This document shows positions 22,460-32,417 of a DNA stretch of 64,000 nucleotides, piece after piece. This DNA is from Zygosaccharomyces rouxii (taxonomy: Eukaryota; Ascomycota; Saccharomycetes; Saccharomycetales; Saccharomycetaceae): NCBI RefSeq assembly GCF_000026365.1, contig NC_012996.1, positions 620,001 through 684,000 on the forward strand, read 5' to 3'. Every line of letters starts with the position of its first letter. The stretch's first letter is position 1. The notes beneath the pieces are model-generated. The model did no database searches. It was not told the origin of the DNA and saw only the letters and a list, made by a program, of their open reading frames with translations. Made by a program: the position numbers and the translations under genes.

Positions 22460-24787
22460 ATGTTATATCGTTTGAGTGGTTGCTGGACAATAACTTTGAC
22501 ACTGGCGTTGTTGCTGGCTCAACGGGTTGCTTCTGCCAGTAATAATGGATATACTTTAGATGGTGATAGTACCCCATGGGATTCAAATAGTGGTGCTAAT
22601 GAAAGTAGTGATAGTATTAAAGTAGCAGGATCTTCCACGCCTTCGGTAACAGGTACGACTGGAAGTATTCCTAGCTATAGCAGTCAACCGCAACCATCGT
22701 CTCGAGATAATGATCCGTTTAGTTCAGCACCAAGTCCAAGCGGTTATGGTTCAGGTGGCTCGAGTTCGAACACGGAGAGTTACTCTTCTTCTGTCAATGC
22801 AGCTACCTCGAGCTCTTCCGATTTTTCACCATCTTCTTCGGAGACTCCGACAGCAAGCAGCAGTAGTCAAACAGGCGGTACGAGTGGTTCCTACTCTTCA
22901 AGTTCGGCTCCTGGACCTACTGACAGCAGCAGCAGTGTTTCAAACTTTGAGAGTTCATCACCATCACCATCATCATCTTCTCCTGCCAGTTTATTCTCTT
23001 CGTCCTCTGCTTCCCCTACTGCTTCCGACTCTTCATCCACATACCCCGGTTTGTCGTCATCGTCGGAAGTTGCTAGCAGCGGTTCAGCAGTCCCGAGCTC
23101 AACTAGTAGTTACTCAAGTCCTAGTTCGAGTTCCGCTAATACTGCCAGCGGTAGCAGCTACTCCTCCGTGAGTAGCGACATTTACCCCTCCAGTACTCCG
23201 TCGAGTTCGAGTTCGAGTTCGAGCTATTCACCAAGCAGCAGCTTTTCGAGTTTTAGTAGTAGTAGCTCAGCTGTTCCAAGTTCAAGCAGTTACTCTAGTT
23301 TGCCCTCAAGTTCGCACAGTTACTCGAGCTCAACGCCAAGTTCAAGCTCGATCTCAAGCTCTAGCAGTTTTGTGAGCAGTAGTTCAAGTAGTTCATCTGC
23401 ACCAAGCTCTAGTAGCTCTCTACCAAGCTCGTCGAGTTCAATACCTTCGAGCAGTTCATCTGCACCAAGTTCAAGCAGCTACCAGTCATCGAGTTCCAGT
23501 TCGAGCTCCATTTTTTCGAGTAGTTCATCTATTCCAAGTTCAAGTTACAGTTCAAGCTCAACCAGCCGGTCTTATTCTCCAAGCAGCAGTGGTAGTAGTA
23601 GCAGCTTTAGCTATAGCAGCTCTTGGTCGCCAACTTCAACAGCCAGCAGCGGCAGTAGTGGCGCCTTTGGCTACTTGTCATCGAGTTCATCTTATTCACC
23701 AAGTTCTAGCTCTAGTTTCAGTTACAGCTCTAAAGCTAGCTCAAGTTCAAGTGATTTCATTCTAGATGCAACTTCGTCCAGCTCTGACAGTTCAAGTGCT
23801 TACAGTTCTATTGGGAGTAGTAGTGACAGTTTGCCAAAATCTACTACTACTAGTTACAGTCCAAGTTCAAGTTCCAGTAGTAGCGTTTGGAGCCCTACTT
23901 CGAGTCCATCTTCAAGTTATTCCTCCTCTAGCTCGAGCTATAGCTGGCCTATTAGTCCCACAACGAGCAGTTATCCAAGTTCCACTAGCAGTGAAAGTAG
24001 TTCAGACCCTTCGAGTACAATAACATCAAATACTTGGAGTTCAATTTCAAGCGCTAGTAGCTATCCAAGCTCAGGTAGTAGCACTCCGGTTGCAACTAGT
24101 AGCGGCTCTTCTAGTCAGAGTTCATCAGACACTCTAAAGTCTGCTTTCGTAACGTCCTTTTCAGTACGTTCGACCACATCATCAAGTCCTATTAAAACAC
24201 TAACGAGGTCAGCAGGTGGGGGAGAAATTACATCCATAAGGTATTCAATGGTGATTCTTACTAGCCAAGGGAGTAGATACACTCAAACCAGGGTTGTCAC
24301 CAATTCGCCGACTGCTGGCAGTCAAAAATCTATTCAAAACGGAAACGGTGGTTACTGGGCTTCTACGGGAAAAGTTGTAGGCACTTTCGTCCCGGTTGGC
24401 ATTGTTTGTCTAGGGATTATCCTATTCCTAATCTGGGCAATGTTCATTCATCCAAGAAAGAAACAAAAGCAATTTGATACTTTCTACAACAATAACATTT
24501 ACTCACCAAGTTTGAAAAGTGATACTCCAAGCCTCCATCAAAGTAGACCTTCATCGGTCTCTGGATTTGTGTATGCCGATGAAAAGGGGATTATTACCCC
24601 TAAACCAGCTCCAAATCAATCGTTAACCACAGACGACGAATCATTTGAATTACCAAAACCTGTTGTTGTTGATCAAAGGTTAGATTTCCATCAAATGCTG
24701 AACAATATCGATAACAGCAGTTCAAAGGTCTCGCTAGCCGACGACGTCGATTACTCCAGAAAATTTTTGCACCTTGGTGATAAGTAA
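22460..24787 (+). CDS. Serine-rich single-pass cell-surface protein at the WSC4 locus
   Basis: The first ATG in frame is at 22460 (775 residues); the longer frame upstream begins at GTG. Residues 1-26 are a signal peptide with a VASA-S cleavage pattern. Residues about 30-570 are extremely rich in Ser with Pro/Thr/Tyr, as in O-mannosylated stress-sensor stalks. A transmembrane segment follows at about 638-662 (GTFVPVGIVCLGIILFLIW), then HPRKKQK and a ~110-residue cytoplasmic tail ending DYSRKFLHLGDK. The position between OCA5 and RIM101 is that of S. cerevisiae WSC4 (YHL028W). However, the ectodomain has no cysteine after the signal peptide, so the WSC domain is absent. It may be a WSC4 descendant that lost the domain, a Mid2-like sensor, or a Tda7-like protein. 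I cannot decide, so no symbol is given. Confidence 0.8.
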   Translation: MLYRLSGCWTITLTLALLLAQRVASASNNGYTLDGDSTPWDSNSGANESSDSIKVAGSSTPSVTGTTGSIPSYSSQPQPSSRDNDPFSSAPSPSGYGSGGSSSNTESYSSSVNAATSSSSDFSPSSSETPTASSSSQTGGTSGSYSSSSAPGPTDSSSSVSNFESSSPSPSSSSPASLFSSSSASPTASDSSSTYPGLSSSSEVASSGSAVPSSTSSYSSPSSSSANTASGSSYSSVSSDIYPSSTPSSSSSSSSYSPSSSFSSFSSSSSAVPSSSSYSSLPSSSHSYSSSTPSSSSISSSSSFVSSSSSSSSAPSSSSSLPSSSSSIPSSSSSAPSSSSYQSSSSSSSSIFSSSSSIPSSSYSSSSTSRSYSPSSSGSSSSFSYSSSWSPTSTASSGSSGAFGYLSSSSSYSPSSSSSFSYSSKASSSSSDFILDATSSSSDSSSAYSSIGSSSDSLPKSTTTSYSPSSSSSSSVWSPTSSPSSSYSSSSSSYSWPISPTTSSYPSSTSSESSSDPSSTITSNTWSSISSASSYPSSGSSTPVATSSGSSSQSSSDTLKSAFVTSFSVRSTTSSSPIKTLTRSAGGGEITSIRYSMVILTSQGSRYTQTRVVTNSPTAGSQKSIQNGNGGYWASTGKVVGTFVPVGIVCLGIILFLIWAMFIHPRKKQKQFDTFYNNNIYSPSLKSDTPSLHQSRPSSVSGFVYADEKGIITPKPAPNQSLTTDDESFELPKPVVVDQRLDFHQMLNNIDNSSSKVSLADDVDYSRKFLHLGDK
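22850..24130 (+). repeat. Serine-codon low-complexity tract (TCN/AGY minisatellite-like)
   Basis: The Ser-rich stalk is built from short degenerate repeats of AGTTCAAGC/TCGAGTTC type words that mix both serine codon families. Such tracts expand and contract readily, so length may vary between strains. Confidence 0.8.
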
Positions 24788-25948
24788 CCGTGTTTTTCGA
24801 TGACGCTAGAAGGTTCGCATCTTCATTTTAGTTCTTTCTCTCCTCTAGTAATTTGGTTTGTGAAGTTGTTTTTTTTGGTTTCTCATCTGATATAATTTGA
24901 TTTTGATCTTACCCCATTGTTTTCATTTTTTTGTCCTACGTTCCTGCGCATTTTGTTTTATCTTCAACCCTTCAGTTCCCACGTCTGGTAATTTCTTTCT
25001 AATTTTCCTTCTTTGCTTTTTGTTTTAATGCCTTGTTGATCACCCATTTCACTTCCAATACCAGTTACAAGGATTCTTCATTTTTTTATGCACTCTAATT
25101 CCTCATAGTTCATAATTATTAGTGGTTTTGATTAGTACCCACATAATTGCCTTATTCGAATTGGTTATACATCAATAATAGTGTAGTTTAATAGTTGGTA
25201 GTATTACAAAAATTCAAGATAGAAGACATGATTATAATTAATTTCACTGTACTGACATTCATATATACAAGAAATTTGTATTATTTTTCCTGTGTAATCC
25301 GGTTCTTATAGCAGCTTCTGAATACCTATTTAGGTAAGATAATAGAACATATAGAAATTAATTTACCCAAAAAGGTATGTAAATCCACATTTACGGAGTA
25401 AATCTTTACAAAAACGGATTGATGTATACTAAAAGGTATTACTACAGAAGCATTTGGCTGTTCTATTTTTTTTTCTCTCCTCGAATACGCCCCAGACCCA
25501 TTTTCCTTCTATCGAAAAGGATAGGATGGTTACCAAGAGGGTAACGAAATATCTTAATTGGTGAGAAAGGCGCAGAATCACCTACCCAGTACAAACGAAT
25601 CTTATTATAATCTCTCAATTAGAGGCTTAAAAATGGGCATAATATTAGTGAAAAAAACGGCGACTAAAATTAAAAGCGAGCATCTTTTCCGTTAGGGTCG
25701 CAGGTACTAACTCCTACTATCACCGACTTTATGATGATCTTCACGCATAGTTAATAAATATATCTGAGACGTACTAAGTGACACGATACCAGGCTGTGGA
25801 CCCTGACTTCGACTTCCGGTTACACTTTTGACGTATAGACGGTAATCAAACAACTTATTTTAACCTATTCTAATATTAAGTTGACTTCAAAGCTGCCAGT
25901 CAGTTTCGATTACTACTAACCCCTCTATTTCAGTTTAGGTTTGCTGCT
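24788..25948. other. WSC4-like 3' flank and RIM101 upstream region
   Basis: This 1.16-kb AT-rich stretch lacks a supportable ORF. It contains a 5' splice-site consensus GTATGT (25375-25380), two exact TACTAAC branch-point boxes (25705-25711 and 25914-25920) and a small inverted repeat GTTACC/GGTAAC (25529-25545). The left 400 bp is T-rich and fits the 3' end of the upstream gene. Confidence 0.55.
25375..25933 (+). other. Candidate 5'-UTR intron of RIM101
   Basis: A perfect branch-point box TACTAAC at 25914-25920 is followed 11-13 nt later by the pyrimidine-rich TTTCAG acceptor ending at 25933, only 15 nt before the RIM101 ATG. The best matching donor upstream is GTATGT at 25375, giving a 559-nt intron. 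A nearer TACTAAC (25705) with an acceptor TAG at 25748-25750 gives an alternative. The coding start itself is unaffected, because [10 protein letters not shown] matches the S. cerevisiae N-terminus. Donor choice is inferred. Confidence 0.5.
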
Positions 25949-27400
25949 ATGGTGCTGCTTAGGGATATTTTGAATCAGGATACGTCAGAGAACAACATTA
26001 GCAAGACACCACCGCCTGCCGTCGGTGCCGGAGACTTCAAGAAAAGAAGTGCTAGTTTGCCTTCTCCAAATTTTAGTGGAACTTCATCAAGTAATGGTAA
26101 CAGTGATTCAGAGGATGATGGTTCTAAATGTAGATTGAGTGTACCTTCGTCCTCGTCACGTGTAGAAACGCCGCAAAGTAGCACCCCATCAAGTACAGAA
26201 GAAGAACAGTTTTTCTGCAAATGGGATCAATGTGGTAAAATGTTTAACCAACCTGAGTTGTTGTACCATCATTTGTGTCAGGACCATGTGGGTCGTAAAT
26301 CTCAGAGAAATTTACAATTGGCCTGCAAGTGGGAAGAATGTAACGTCAAAACCGAGAAAAGAGATCACATTACCTCCCATCTAAGAGTCCATGTGCCTTT
26401 AAAGCCATTTGATTGTTATAGATGTGGTAAGAAATTCAAAAGACCTCAAGATTTGAAAAAACATTTGAAAGTGCATGCAGAATCTCACCTTGTCGTAAAG
26501 AAGAGGAGAGGACCTAAATTGGGATCCAAAAGGGTCCAAAAGAAACAAAAGGAGGAGCCTGAAGTGGCTAGAAGTAAATTCTCTTCTGCAAGTAGTTCCA
26601 TTTCTTCACCTTCACCAACTCCCGATAAGAGCTATTCATTACCAACGTTACCCCGCGTATCTTTCCAACAATTGATAAGTAATGAGATTCCATCTTATGA
26701 ACCAGTTTACACTCAACAATTAGGTGCAAAGTTGAGAACAGTTCTACCTTCATTGGGCGAAGAAGAAAGTTTACCAAGATCACCACCAGTGGCTACCCAG
26801 AATGCAGCTGGATTTTTCACTACTTTGTCGAAAAATATGTCTTCCTCATTACCCAACCAATATTCTACTGTTAAACAACCTGTAATAACTACTCCAATTG
26901 CTCCTGCTGTACAGCCAGGCTATAAGCCTTCTAGTTACCCAAAAGTTTATCAGTTACCACCAATTGGTCCACCTCCAATCGATGCTCCATCAGAAAGAGT
27001 TTCTCCAGCTGCTTCATTACCTTCATTGAGTTCTGCTCCGATATTGAACTCAAGATACAATAGTTTTGGAAGATTACCACATTTTAACGCGCTAGGACAG
27101 CATTTCAGTTCAAATCAGAAGAACAACGGTTCAGAAAGCACAGAAGAGGACGATCTACTTGAACAAATATCATCATTACGTGTGGGTGATGATGATTATG
27201 AGGATGATGGGGATGATGATGAATCGCAAGATATTTTTGAATCTCTCGAAATTGTCAATATCATCAGAGACTACCTGTTGTGTTCCCTATTGGAACAAGA
27301 ATTTGAAGATGGTAATGTGGAACAAGAACTCGATCAAAAAGACTTTTCGAAAGTATCAGATACTCACAATTTGTCAAGATACCCACAAGTCGTCATCTAA
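25949..27400 (+). CDS. RIM101: Rim101, C2H2 zinc-finger regulator of alkaline-pH response
   Basis: This is the PacC/Rim101 transcription factor, activated by C-terminal proteolysis (Rim13) after alkaline-pH signalling at the plasma membrane. The product is 483 residues (625 in S. cerevisiae). Three C2H2 fingers lie at about residues 90-176: [20 protein letters not shown], then [20 protein letters not shown], then [19 protein letters not shown] basic patch [18 protein letters not shown] follows. The C-terminus is acidic and carries [16 protein letters not shown], matching the conserved end domain removed on activation. The start [10 protein letters not shown] aligns with S. cerevisiae MVPLEDLLNK. 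The upstream sequence suggests a spliced leader. Confidence 0.96.
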   Translation: MVLLRDILNQDTSENNISKTPPPAVGAGDFKKRSASLPSPNFSGTSSSNGNSDSEDDGSKCRLSVPSSSSRVETPQSSTPSSTEEEQFFCKWDQCGKMFNQPELLYHHLCQDHVGRKSQRNLQLACKWEECNVKTEKRDHITSHLRVHVPLKPFDCYRCGKKFKRPQDLKKHLKVHAESHLVVKKRRGPKLGSKRVQKKQKEEPEVARSKFSSASSSISSPSPTPDKSYSLPTLPRVSFQQLISNEIPSYEPVYTQQLGAKLRTVLPSLGEEESLPRSPPVATQNAAGFFTTLSKNMSSSLPNQYSTVKQPVITTPIAPAVQPGYKPSSYPKVYQLPPIGPPPIDAPSERVSPAASLPSLSSAPILNSRYNSFGRLPHFNALGQHFSSNQKNNGSESTEEDDLLEQISSLRVGDDDYEDDGDDDESQDIFESLEIVNIIRDYLLCSLLEQEFEDGNVEQELDQKDFSKVSDTHNLSRYPQVVI

Positions 27401-27632
27401 TGGATCATCGCAGACGGCTAATCGCTATTACGATTTTTTTTTTCTCTTTAACTTTAAAATTGGGTCACTAAAGGTAGGTTACTTACTGCAGTACTATCGT
27501 TTGTGATATTTTTCTTGTAAGGTATATTGTTATGAAGTTTAAGTATTTGTTGAATGTTTCTTTTATATTAAAGTTTTTTAACTATTTCTGAACAATTCTT
27601 GTGTATATCAGGAACAATTAGAGTACGCATCA

Positions 27633-29507
27633 ATGGCTCAATTAGAAAATGCAAATGCTCTTCAATACCAGGAAGTCTCCGATTCTGATGAATCCAATTC
27701 TTCTACAGAGTCTACAGTTACGCCTGGTCCAAAGGATGAAGATCTAGCTGAATATGATGAAGAAGATGAAGAGGAACCCAATAACGATTCCAAAGGTCAA
27801 TTTCAACCACTTTTAGATGAAAACGTCTTTATTATTGATGAAACCAAAGATACTCTTTTAGTGGGCCTCACAGAGAAGCAACGTATTTTTGTATCAGGTG
27901 TATTTTGTTTACAGGTGGTCAAAGGTGGGATCTTATACGGTCACACTCATTACAGCGCTTCGAAAGATACTTATACCGTCTGGCATCCTCTATGTGATTC
28001 TATACCGTCAATTCAAAGTTCTTTCTATGCAGGATGGGAGGAAGGTGTTCATATAAGTAGTGAACATGAAGAACTTGTTGAATGCGATTTGAAAGATTTC
28101 CCCTGTATTATCAAGTTGCATAATCCCAAAGTGGACAATTTATTAGAAGCAAGTGAACTATATTCAGAAGTTGGAAACTTGTGGAGGAAGCAAGGAGATT
28201 TTACTCAAAATTTTACCTCACCTCAATGTGGATTTGCCATTTTACATGAAAGTTTGAATCAATTTTCACCGTTACATATTACTGGGGAATGGTTAAATGT
28301 AATAGAAAGACTAGGTCTTGCCCATAAAAATTCATCTCACGACATGAGAGTGATAGTATTAGGCGGAAAAAATACAGGTAAATCCACCTTACTCAGATTA
28401 TTGGCCCAAAATTTTTTGTACGGTGGATCTTCGCAGGAGGAAATTCTCTATTTCGATTTAGATCCTGGCCAACCAGAATTCTCTCCTCCTGATTGCATTT
28501 CTATAAATCAATTGAGCCGATTCACTAAAGTTTTGGGTAAACATATGGGTCAACCGTTTTTCTCCCCCATAAGGCAGCATTACCTCGGATCTAACTCACC
28601 ACAAGATATTCCACACTTATACCTACGCTGTATCGATGAGCTGGTGGATTACTTGGATGAACAAACTTACATGGGTACTTCCTTAATGAATCTTCCAGGG
28701 TGGATAAAAGGTTTTGGTCTTAACATCCTCAACCACGTGATTAGGCGCTACAAACCTACTCATATTGTAATGTTAGAATCAAAATCTTCCAGACAGTATT
28801 TTGAGGAATTGGATACAGGTACCTTATTTACGAGTTCACTAAGAGATGATTACCGTGCCCAGATCTTAAAAGTTCATACAAACTTCAATAGTTTTGAAGA
28901 CAGCAAGTTCTCAGCGGCAACCTTACGGACACAGAATATGCTGGCATACTTCCACACACAAACAAAAACCAAATCTCTGATAAAATATAATTTTACACCA
29001 TTAATTATGCAGCCGCCTTTACAGATTTCCTTTGGAAATCGTGGAGTTCAAGGTATACGATTTTTCGAAGAGTTTGAAGATATTCACAAAGATGATATCA
29101 AAAACGCTTTACAAGGTACTGTAGTAGGATTGTACTCTTGTGATGATGATGAGGATAATGCATTGAGAGAAAACATCACTTTTCAGGGAGCCTTTCCTAT
29201 ATTGAAGAATCTGCCTTCAAAGATTGTGTTTTTCTCATTGGCACTTATCCATTCCATTGATGTTGAGAATAGGTTGATGAATGTGTACATCCCTGGTTTT
29301 AGAACCAATCAACTTGGTAGTAATTCTGAACGCAAATGGATTATGATTAGAGGCAAAAGTGAAACCCCATTTTGTGAATTATACCCTTCGAAAACACTTT
29401 TCAATGGTGATAAAATCCCCTACATCTCTAATGAGCGTAGAAAGAAATACGAGTATATTTGGAAAGTGAGAAGAAATGTTATGAGGAGGGGTCACCATCT
29501 CAAGTGA
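27633..29507 (+). CDS. GRC3: Grc3, polynucleotide 5'-kinase for pre-rRNA ITS2 processing
   Basis: Grc3 phosphorylates the 5'-OH left by Las1 cleavage in ITS2, allowing Rat1 to trim 25S pre-rRNA; it also acts in rDNA termination. The 624-residue product is close to the S. cerevisiae 632. The Walker A loop GGKNTGKST is at about residue 244, inside VIVLGGKNTGKSTLLRLL, and a DLDPGQPEFSPP Walker-B-like motif typical of the Clp1/Grc3 family follows. The N-terminus is acidic. It is tandem with RIM101 (232 bp) and convergent with RIX7, with only 87 bp between stops including a 15-T tract. RIX7 is also a ribosome-assembly factor. Confidence 0.96.
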   Translation: MAQLENANALQYQEVSDSDESNSSTESTVTPGPKDEDLAEYDEEDEEEPNNDSKGQFQPLLDENVFIIDETKDTLLVGLTEKQRIFVSGVFCLQVVKGGILYGHTHYSASKDTYTVWHPLCDSIPSIQSSFYAGWEEGVHISSEHEELVECDLKDFPCIIKLHNPKVDNLLEASELYSEVGNLWRKQGDFTQNFTSPQCGFAILHESLNQFSPLHITGEWLNVIERLGLAHKNSSHDMRVIVLGGKNTGKSTLLRLLAQNFLYGGSSQEEILYFDLDPGQPEFSPPDCISINQLSRFTKVLGKHMGQPFFSPIRQHYLGSNSPQDIPHLYLRCIDELVDYLDEQTYMGTSLMNLPGWIKGFGLNILNHVIRRYKPTHIVMLESKSSRQYFEELDTGTLFTSSLRDDYRAQILKVHTNFNSFEDSKFSAATLRTQNMLAYFHTQTKTKSLIKYNFTPLIMQPPLQISFGNRGVQGIRFFEEFEDIHKDDIKNALQGTVVGLYSCDDDEDNALRENITFQGAFPILKNLPSKIVFFSLALIHSIDVENRLMNVYIPGFRTNQLGSNSERKWIMIRGKSETPFCELYPSKTLFNGDKIPYISNERRKKYEYIWKVRRNVMRRGHHLK

Positions 29508-29594
29508 ACATGTTTGCCATCCTTCAATGCATGAATAATTTTTTTTTTTTTTCGCCTGTATATACTATCATATATTACAAATCTTGTCTCGAAA

Positions 29595-32075
29595 TCAAGC
29601 ATTTGTATTAGGAGTTTTCGTTTCTTCTGTAGTCAATTCGACATCATCATTCCATCCTAGTTTATTGCTCAACTTTTCGTATTTCAACCTGTCTTTATCA
29701 CTCACAGAAGGCCTTACCTTTCTCAAGGCGTTTACGAAATCCGACATAGTGACCAAAATTTCTTCGCTTGGATATGCGACACTTAAATCTTCAAACTCCT
29801 TGTCCAAATTGTTCTCGACAACAGATTGAACTTGGTCATTTTTGAAGAAGCTTCTCTTAAGCGCTAATACTGAGCTTTCCCTCACCAATGACGCTATATC
29901 AGCACCTGAAAAATTCTTACAACGGTCATCAGCTATCACTGTCTCCAAGTCTACATCTGATGACATTGGAGTTCCATTAGTTCTAACGAGAGTTTTTAGA
30001 ATGTCCAGTTTTTCCTCTGCATTCGGTAGTTCAATGAACAAAGTTTTATCTAATCTACCAGGTCTTAGCATGGCAGGATCAATCATATCAGGTCTATTAG
30101 TAGCTCCAACAACAAATATACCTCTTCTATCGTTAAGGCCATCCAATTCTGTTAAAAGGGTATTAACCACTCTAGATGATGATTCTGATAGCGTGGAATC
30201 TCTTCTAGGAACCAGCGCATCCAATTCATCGAAGAAAATCACACAAGGAACAGAGGCACGAGCTCTGGTGAAAACTTGTCTTATCGCCCTTTCAGATTCA
30301 CCCACATACTTATTCAGTAATTCAGGACCCTTTATAGAAATGAAATTGGCACGAGATTCGTTAGCAACAGCTTTGGCTAATAGAGTCTTACCACAACCTG
30401 GTGGTCCCCAAAGTAGAACACCTGCTGGTGCACTGATACCAACCTTTTCATATAATTCTGGCTTTTTGATAGGTTGCACAATGGCCATGTTCAGTTCTAC
30501 ACGAACCTTAGTCAACGCACCTACACTTGCCCAAGTAACATCGGGCACGGTTGCAAAACCTTCTCTCTTAGCGGTGGGTTGAATTGTAGGTAATGCCTTG
30601 AGGAAATCTTCATATTGGATTGACAAATTGGACAATTGCTCATCGTTCAAAGGCTCTGGAAAATTTTGTATGAATTTCTGTATTATGGTGAGTGGCAATG
30701 GGTCAATCATATTGGCGGTATTCTTTAGTGACTTTTCATCTTCATCCTTGTTTTCCGTATCTTGATCAATATCCATCTTATTATCTGTGGCTATACTGGA
30801 ATAGGCATAAGCGTGAAAGATTCTCTTGATGGCACAAGTACCCGCCGCTGTTATGAGTGCTTTTAAATCTGCACCAACAAAACCAGGAGTCAATTTGGCC
30901 AATTTAATAAAATCTATTTCACCATCAATCTTCAAATTCTGTGCTAGTTTTTTCAAGATATGAACTCTGGATAACTCATTGGGCACGTTGAGACAGATTT
31001 CTCTATCGAATCTACCTGCTCTTCTTAAGGCGGCATCCAAGGAATCAGGCCTATTGGTTGCTCCAATAACAATCACTGGTTTACCACCGGTCTTTTCCAT
31101 ATTCAGCTCGTCCATGGACGTTAGTAATTGAGCAACGATTCTTCTTTCCATCTCTCTTTGTGCTCCACCATCTCTCTTTGGTGTAATAGCATCTATTTCA
31201 TCGAAGAACATCAGACAAGGTGCCAATGATCTAGCTTCGTCAAATAAATCTCTAATCTTTTTCTCACTTTCACCAGACATCCCACTAACAACAGATGGTG
31301 CAGATATGGAAAGAAACGGTACTTGTAATTCACCCGCCAAAGCATTGGCAATCGAAGTTTTACCACATCCTGGTGGACCATGCAAAAGTACACCTCTTGG
31401 AGGTTCCACACCTGTCGATATGTAAATTTCTGGATGTAAAATTGGTAAACCGATTAATTCCATTAATTGAGCCACAACGTCTTCCATACCACCAATAGAC
31501 TCTAATCTAGATTGTGGTGGAGTTCTATCCTCTTTTGTCTTTTGTTTCTTTGGCTTGGAGGGTGCACTATCCTTAGTTCTTTTCTTGGAAGCTGAGCCAT
31601 TCACCTTATCATCGGGTGTATCCTCAGCTGGGGTTTCCGCTTTTACATTCCACTGTTCTGTAATGCTTTTATTCATATCATTAACCTCCGGCATCACCAT
31701 CAAGTTTTGTTCCTTTAATTGTGCCTCCACATCCTGTGCAGTAGGTTCCTCATCTTTGTAGCCAGGAAAAGATTCGAATTCTTGAGCTTCTTCTTCAATG
31801 ATTTGTTTGAGCACCCTTTCGATCGATTTTTGTAATACAACTTTCTTGACTCTTAACATGGTTACATCTTTAGATTGACAGTACGTAAAGATCTCACCAC
31901 CCTTCAAATCCTTTGCAAAATAAACAGTTTCCATGGATTCATCATCATCATTTTCAGCGGTATTTGATCTTTTCCTCTCGAGTGCTTTTTCCTCTAATAA
32001 TCTATATATAAGGTTCTCAATTTTACCATCTAAGGAACCCCTTAGTGAACTTTTCTTAGCAGGTCCCTTCGCCAT
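29595..32075 (-). CDS. RIX7: Rix7, double AAA ATPase for 60S subunit maturation
   Basis: Rix7 is the nuclear NVL-type AAA unfoldase that extracts Nsa1 from pre-60S particles. The product is 826 residues (837 in S. cerevisiae). An N-terminal UB2H/NVL2-like region and a lysine-rich stretch with nuclear signals precede two AAA modules. D1 has HGPPGCGKTS at about residue 231 with the Walker B CLMFFDEIDA. D2 has WGPPGCGKTL at about residue 556 with VIFFDELDAL and the GATNRPDMIDPA region. Its upstream region has PAC-like and RRPE-like elements that fit co-regulation with ribosome-biogenesis genes. Confidence 0.97.
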   Translation of the reverse strand: MAKGPAKKSSLRGSLDGKIENLIYRLLEEKALERKRSNTAENDDDESMETVYFAKDLKGGEIFTYCQSKDVTMLRVKKVVLQKSIERVLKQIIEEEAQEFESFPGYKDEEPTAQDVEAQLKEQNLMVMPEVNDMNKSITEQWNVKAETPAEDTPDDKVNGSASKKRTKDSAPSKPKKQKTKEDRTPPQSRLESIGGMEDVVAQLMELIGLPILHPEIYISTGVEPPRGVLLHGPPGCGKTSIANALAGELQVPFLSISAPSVVSGMSGESEKKIRDLFDEARSLAPCLMFFDEIDAITPKRDGGAQREMERRIVAQLLTSMDELNMEKTGGKPVIVIGATNRPDSLDAALRRAGRFDREICLNVPNELSRVHILKKLAQNLKIDGEIDFIKLAKLTPGFVGADLKALITAAGTCAIKRIFHAYAYSSIATDNKMDIDQDTENKDEDEKSLKNTANMIDPLPLTIIQKFIQNFPEPLNDEQLSNLSIQYEDFLKALPTIQPTAKREGFATVPDVTWASVGALTKVRVELNMAIVQPIKKPELYEKVGISAPAGVLLWGPPGCGKTLLAKAVANESRANFISIKGPELLNKYVGESERAIRQVFTRARASVPCVIFFDELDALVPRRDSTLSESSSRVVNTLLTELDGLNDRRGIFVVGATNRPDMIDPAMLRPGRLDKTLFIELPNAEEKLDILKTLVRTNGTPMSSDVDLETVIADDRCKNFSGADIASLVRESSVLALKRSFFKNDQVQSVVENNLDKEFEDLSVAYPSEEILVTMSDFVNALRKVRPSVSDKDRLKYEKLSNKLGWNDDVELTTEETKTPNTNA

Positions 32076-32417
32076 GTGGATAAATGAAATATGTCTACAG
32101 TATTAAAGGATCTTTAGCTATTTGTAGCCATTCTAATGTCTATGCCCATCTCATCTCATCTCATCTCATCTCAGAATTTTTCATGTCGATGGAAGACAGA
32201 AATCATATCTCACGAATGTCATTCTACAATTATTTCATGCCATTTAATTTAGCCGATTTATCCGATATTCTATACGATATATTAGCTAGATTATCATTGT
32301 TGCGATTGTTGAAACTCAGAACTCTGTCAGATGATAGGATAAGCAGATATTCCACTAGCCAGAAAGTGTTACCAGGAACCAGCCCTTTTATCCATTCACT
32401 CTTCCCTTGGGAGCAGT
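32076..32417. other. RIX7 promoter and 3' flank of the YHL026C-like gene
   Basis: These 342 bp hold five overlapping CATCTC units (32147-32172) and an RRPE-like word. A plus-strand ORF of up to 114 codons runs through it (32084-32428, inner ATG 32183), overlapping the end of the neighbouring gene by 11 bp. I recognise nothing in its product, and part of it is only the CTCAT repeat translated, so I do not call it a gene. In S. cerevisiae, IRC19 occupies this divergent position; no IRC19-like reading is evident. Confidence 0.4.
32147..32183 (-). promoter_or_regulatory. PAC-like GATGAG repeat plus RRPE-like site of RIX7
   Basis: On the RIX7 strand GAGATG/GATGAG cores repeat every 5 bp five times, matching the core of the PAC box (GCGATGAG). 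The adjacent TGAAAAATTC (32174-32183) is one base from the RRPE TGAAAAATTT. PAC next to RRPE is the standard promoter of yeast ribosome-biogenesis genes. The block is 72-108 bp before the RIX7 ATG. Confidence 0.5.

Noticed and set aside
22710..23171. Alternative-frame ORFs inside the serine-rich gene
   Set aside because: They are out-of-frame readings of the serine-codon repeats (Leu/Val/His-rich) and have no independent support.
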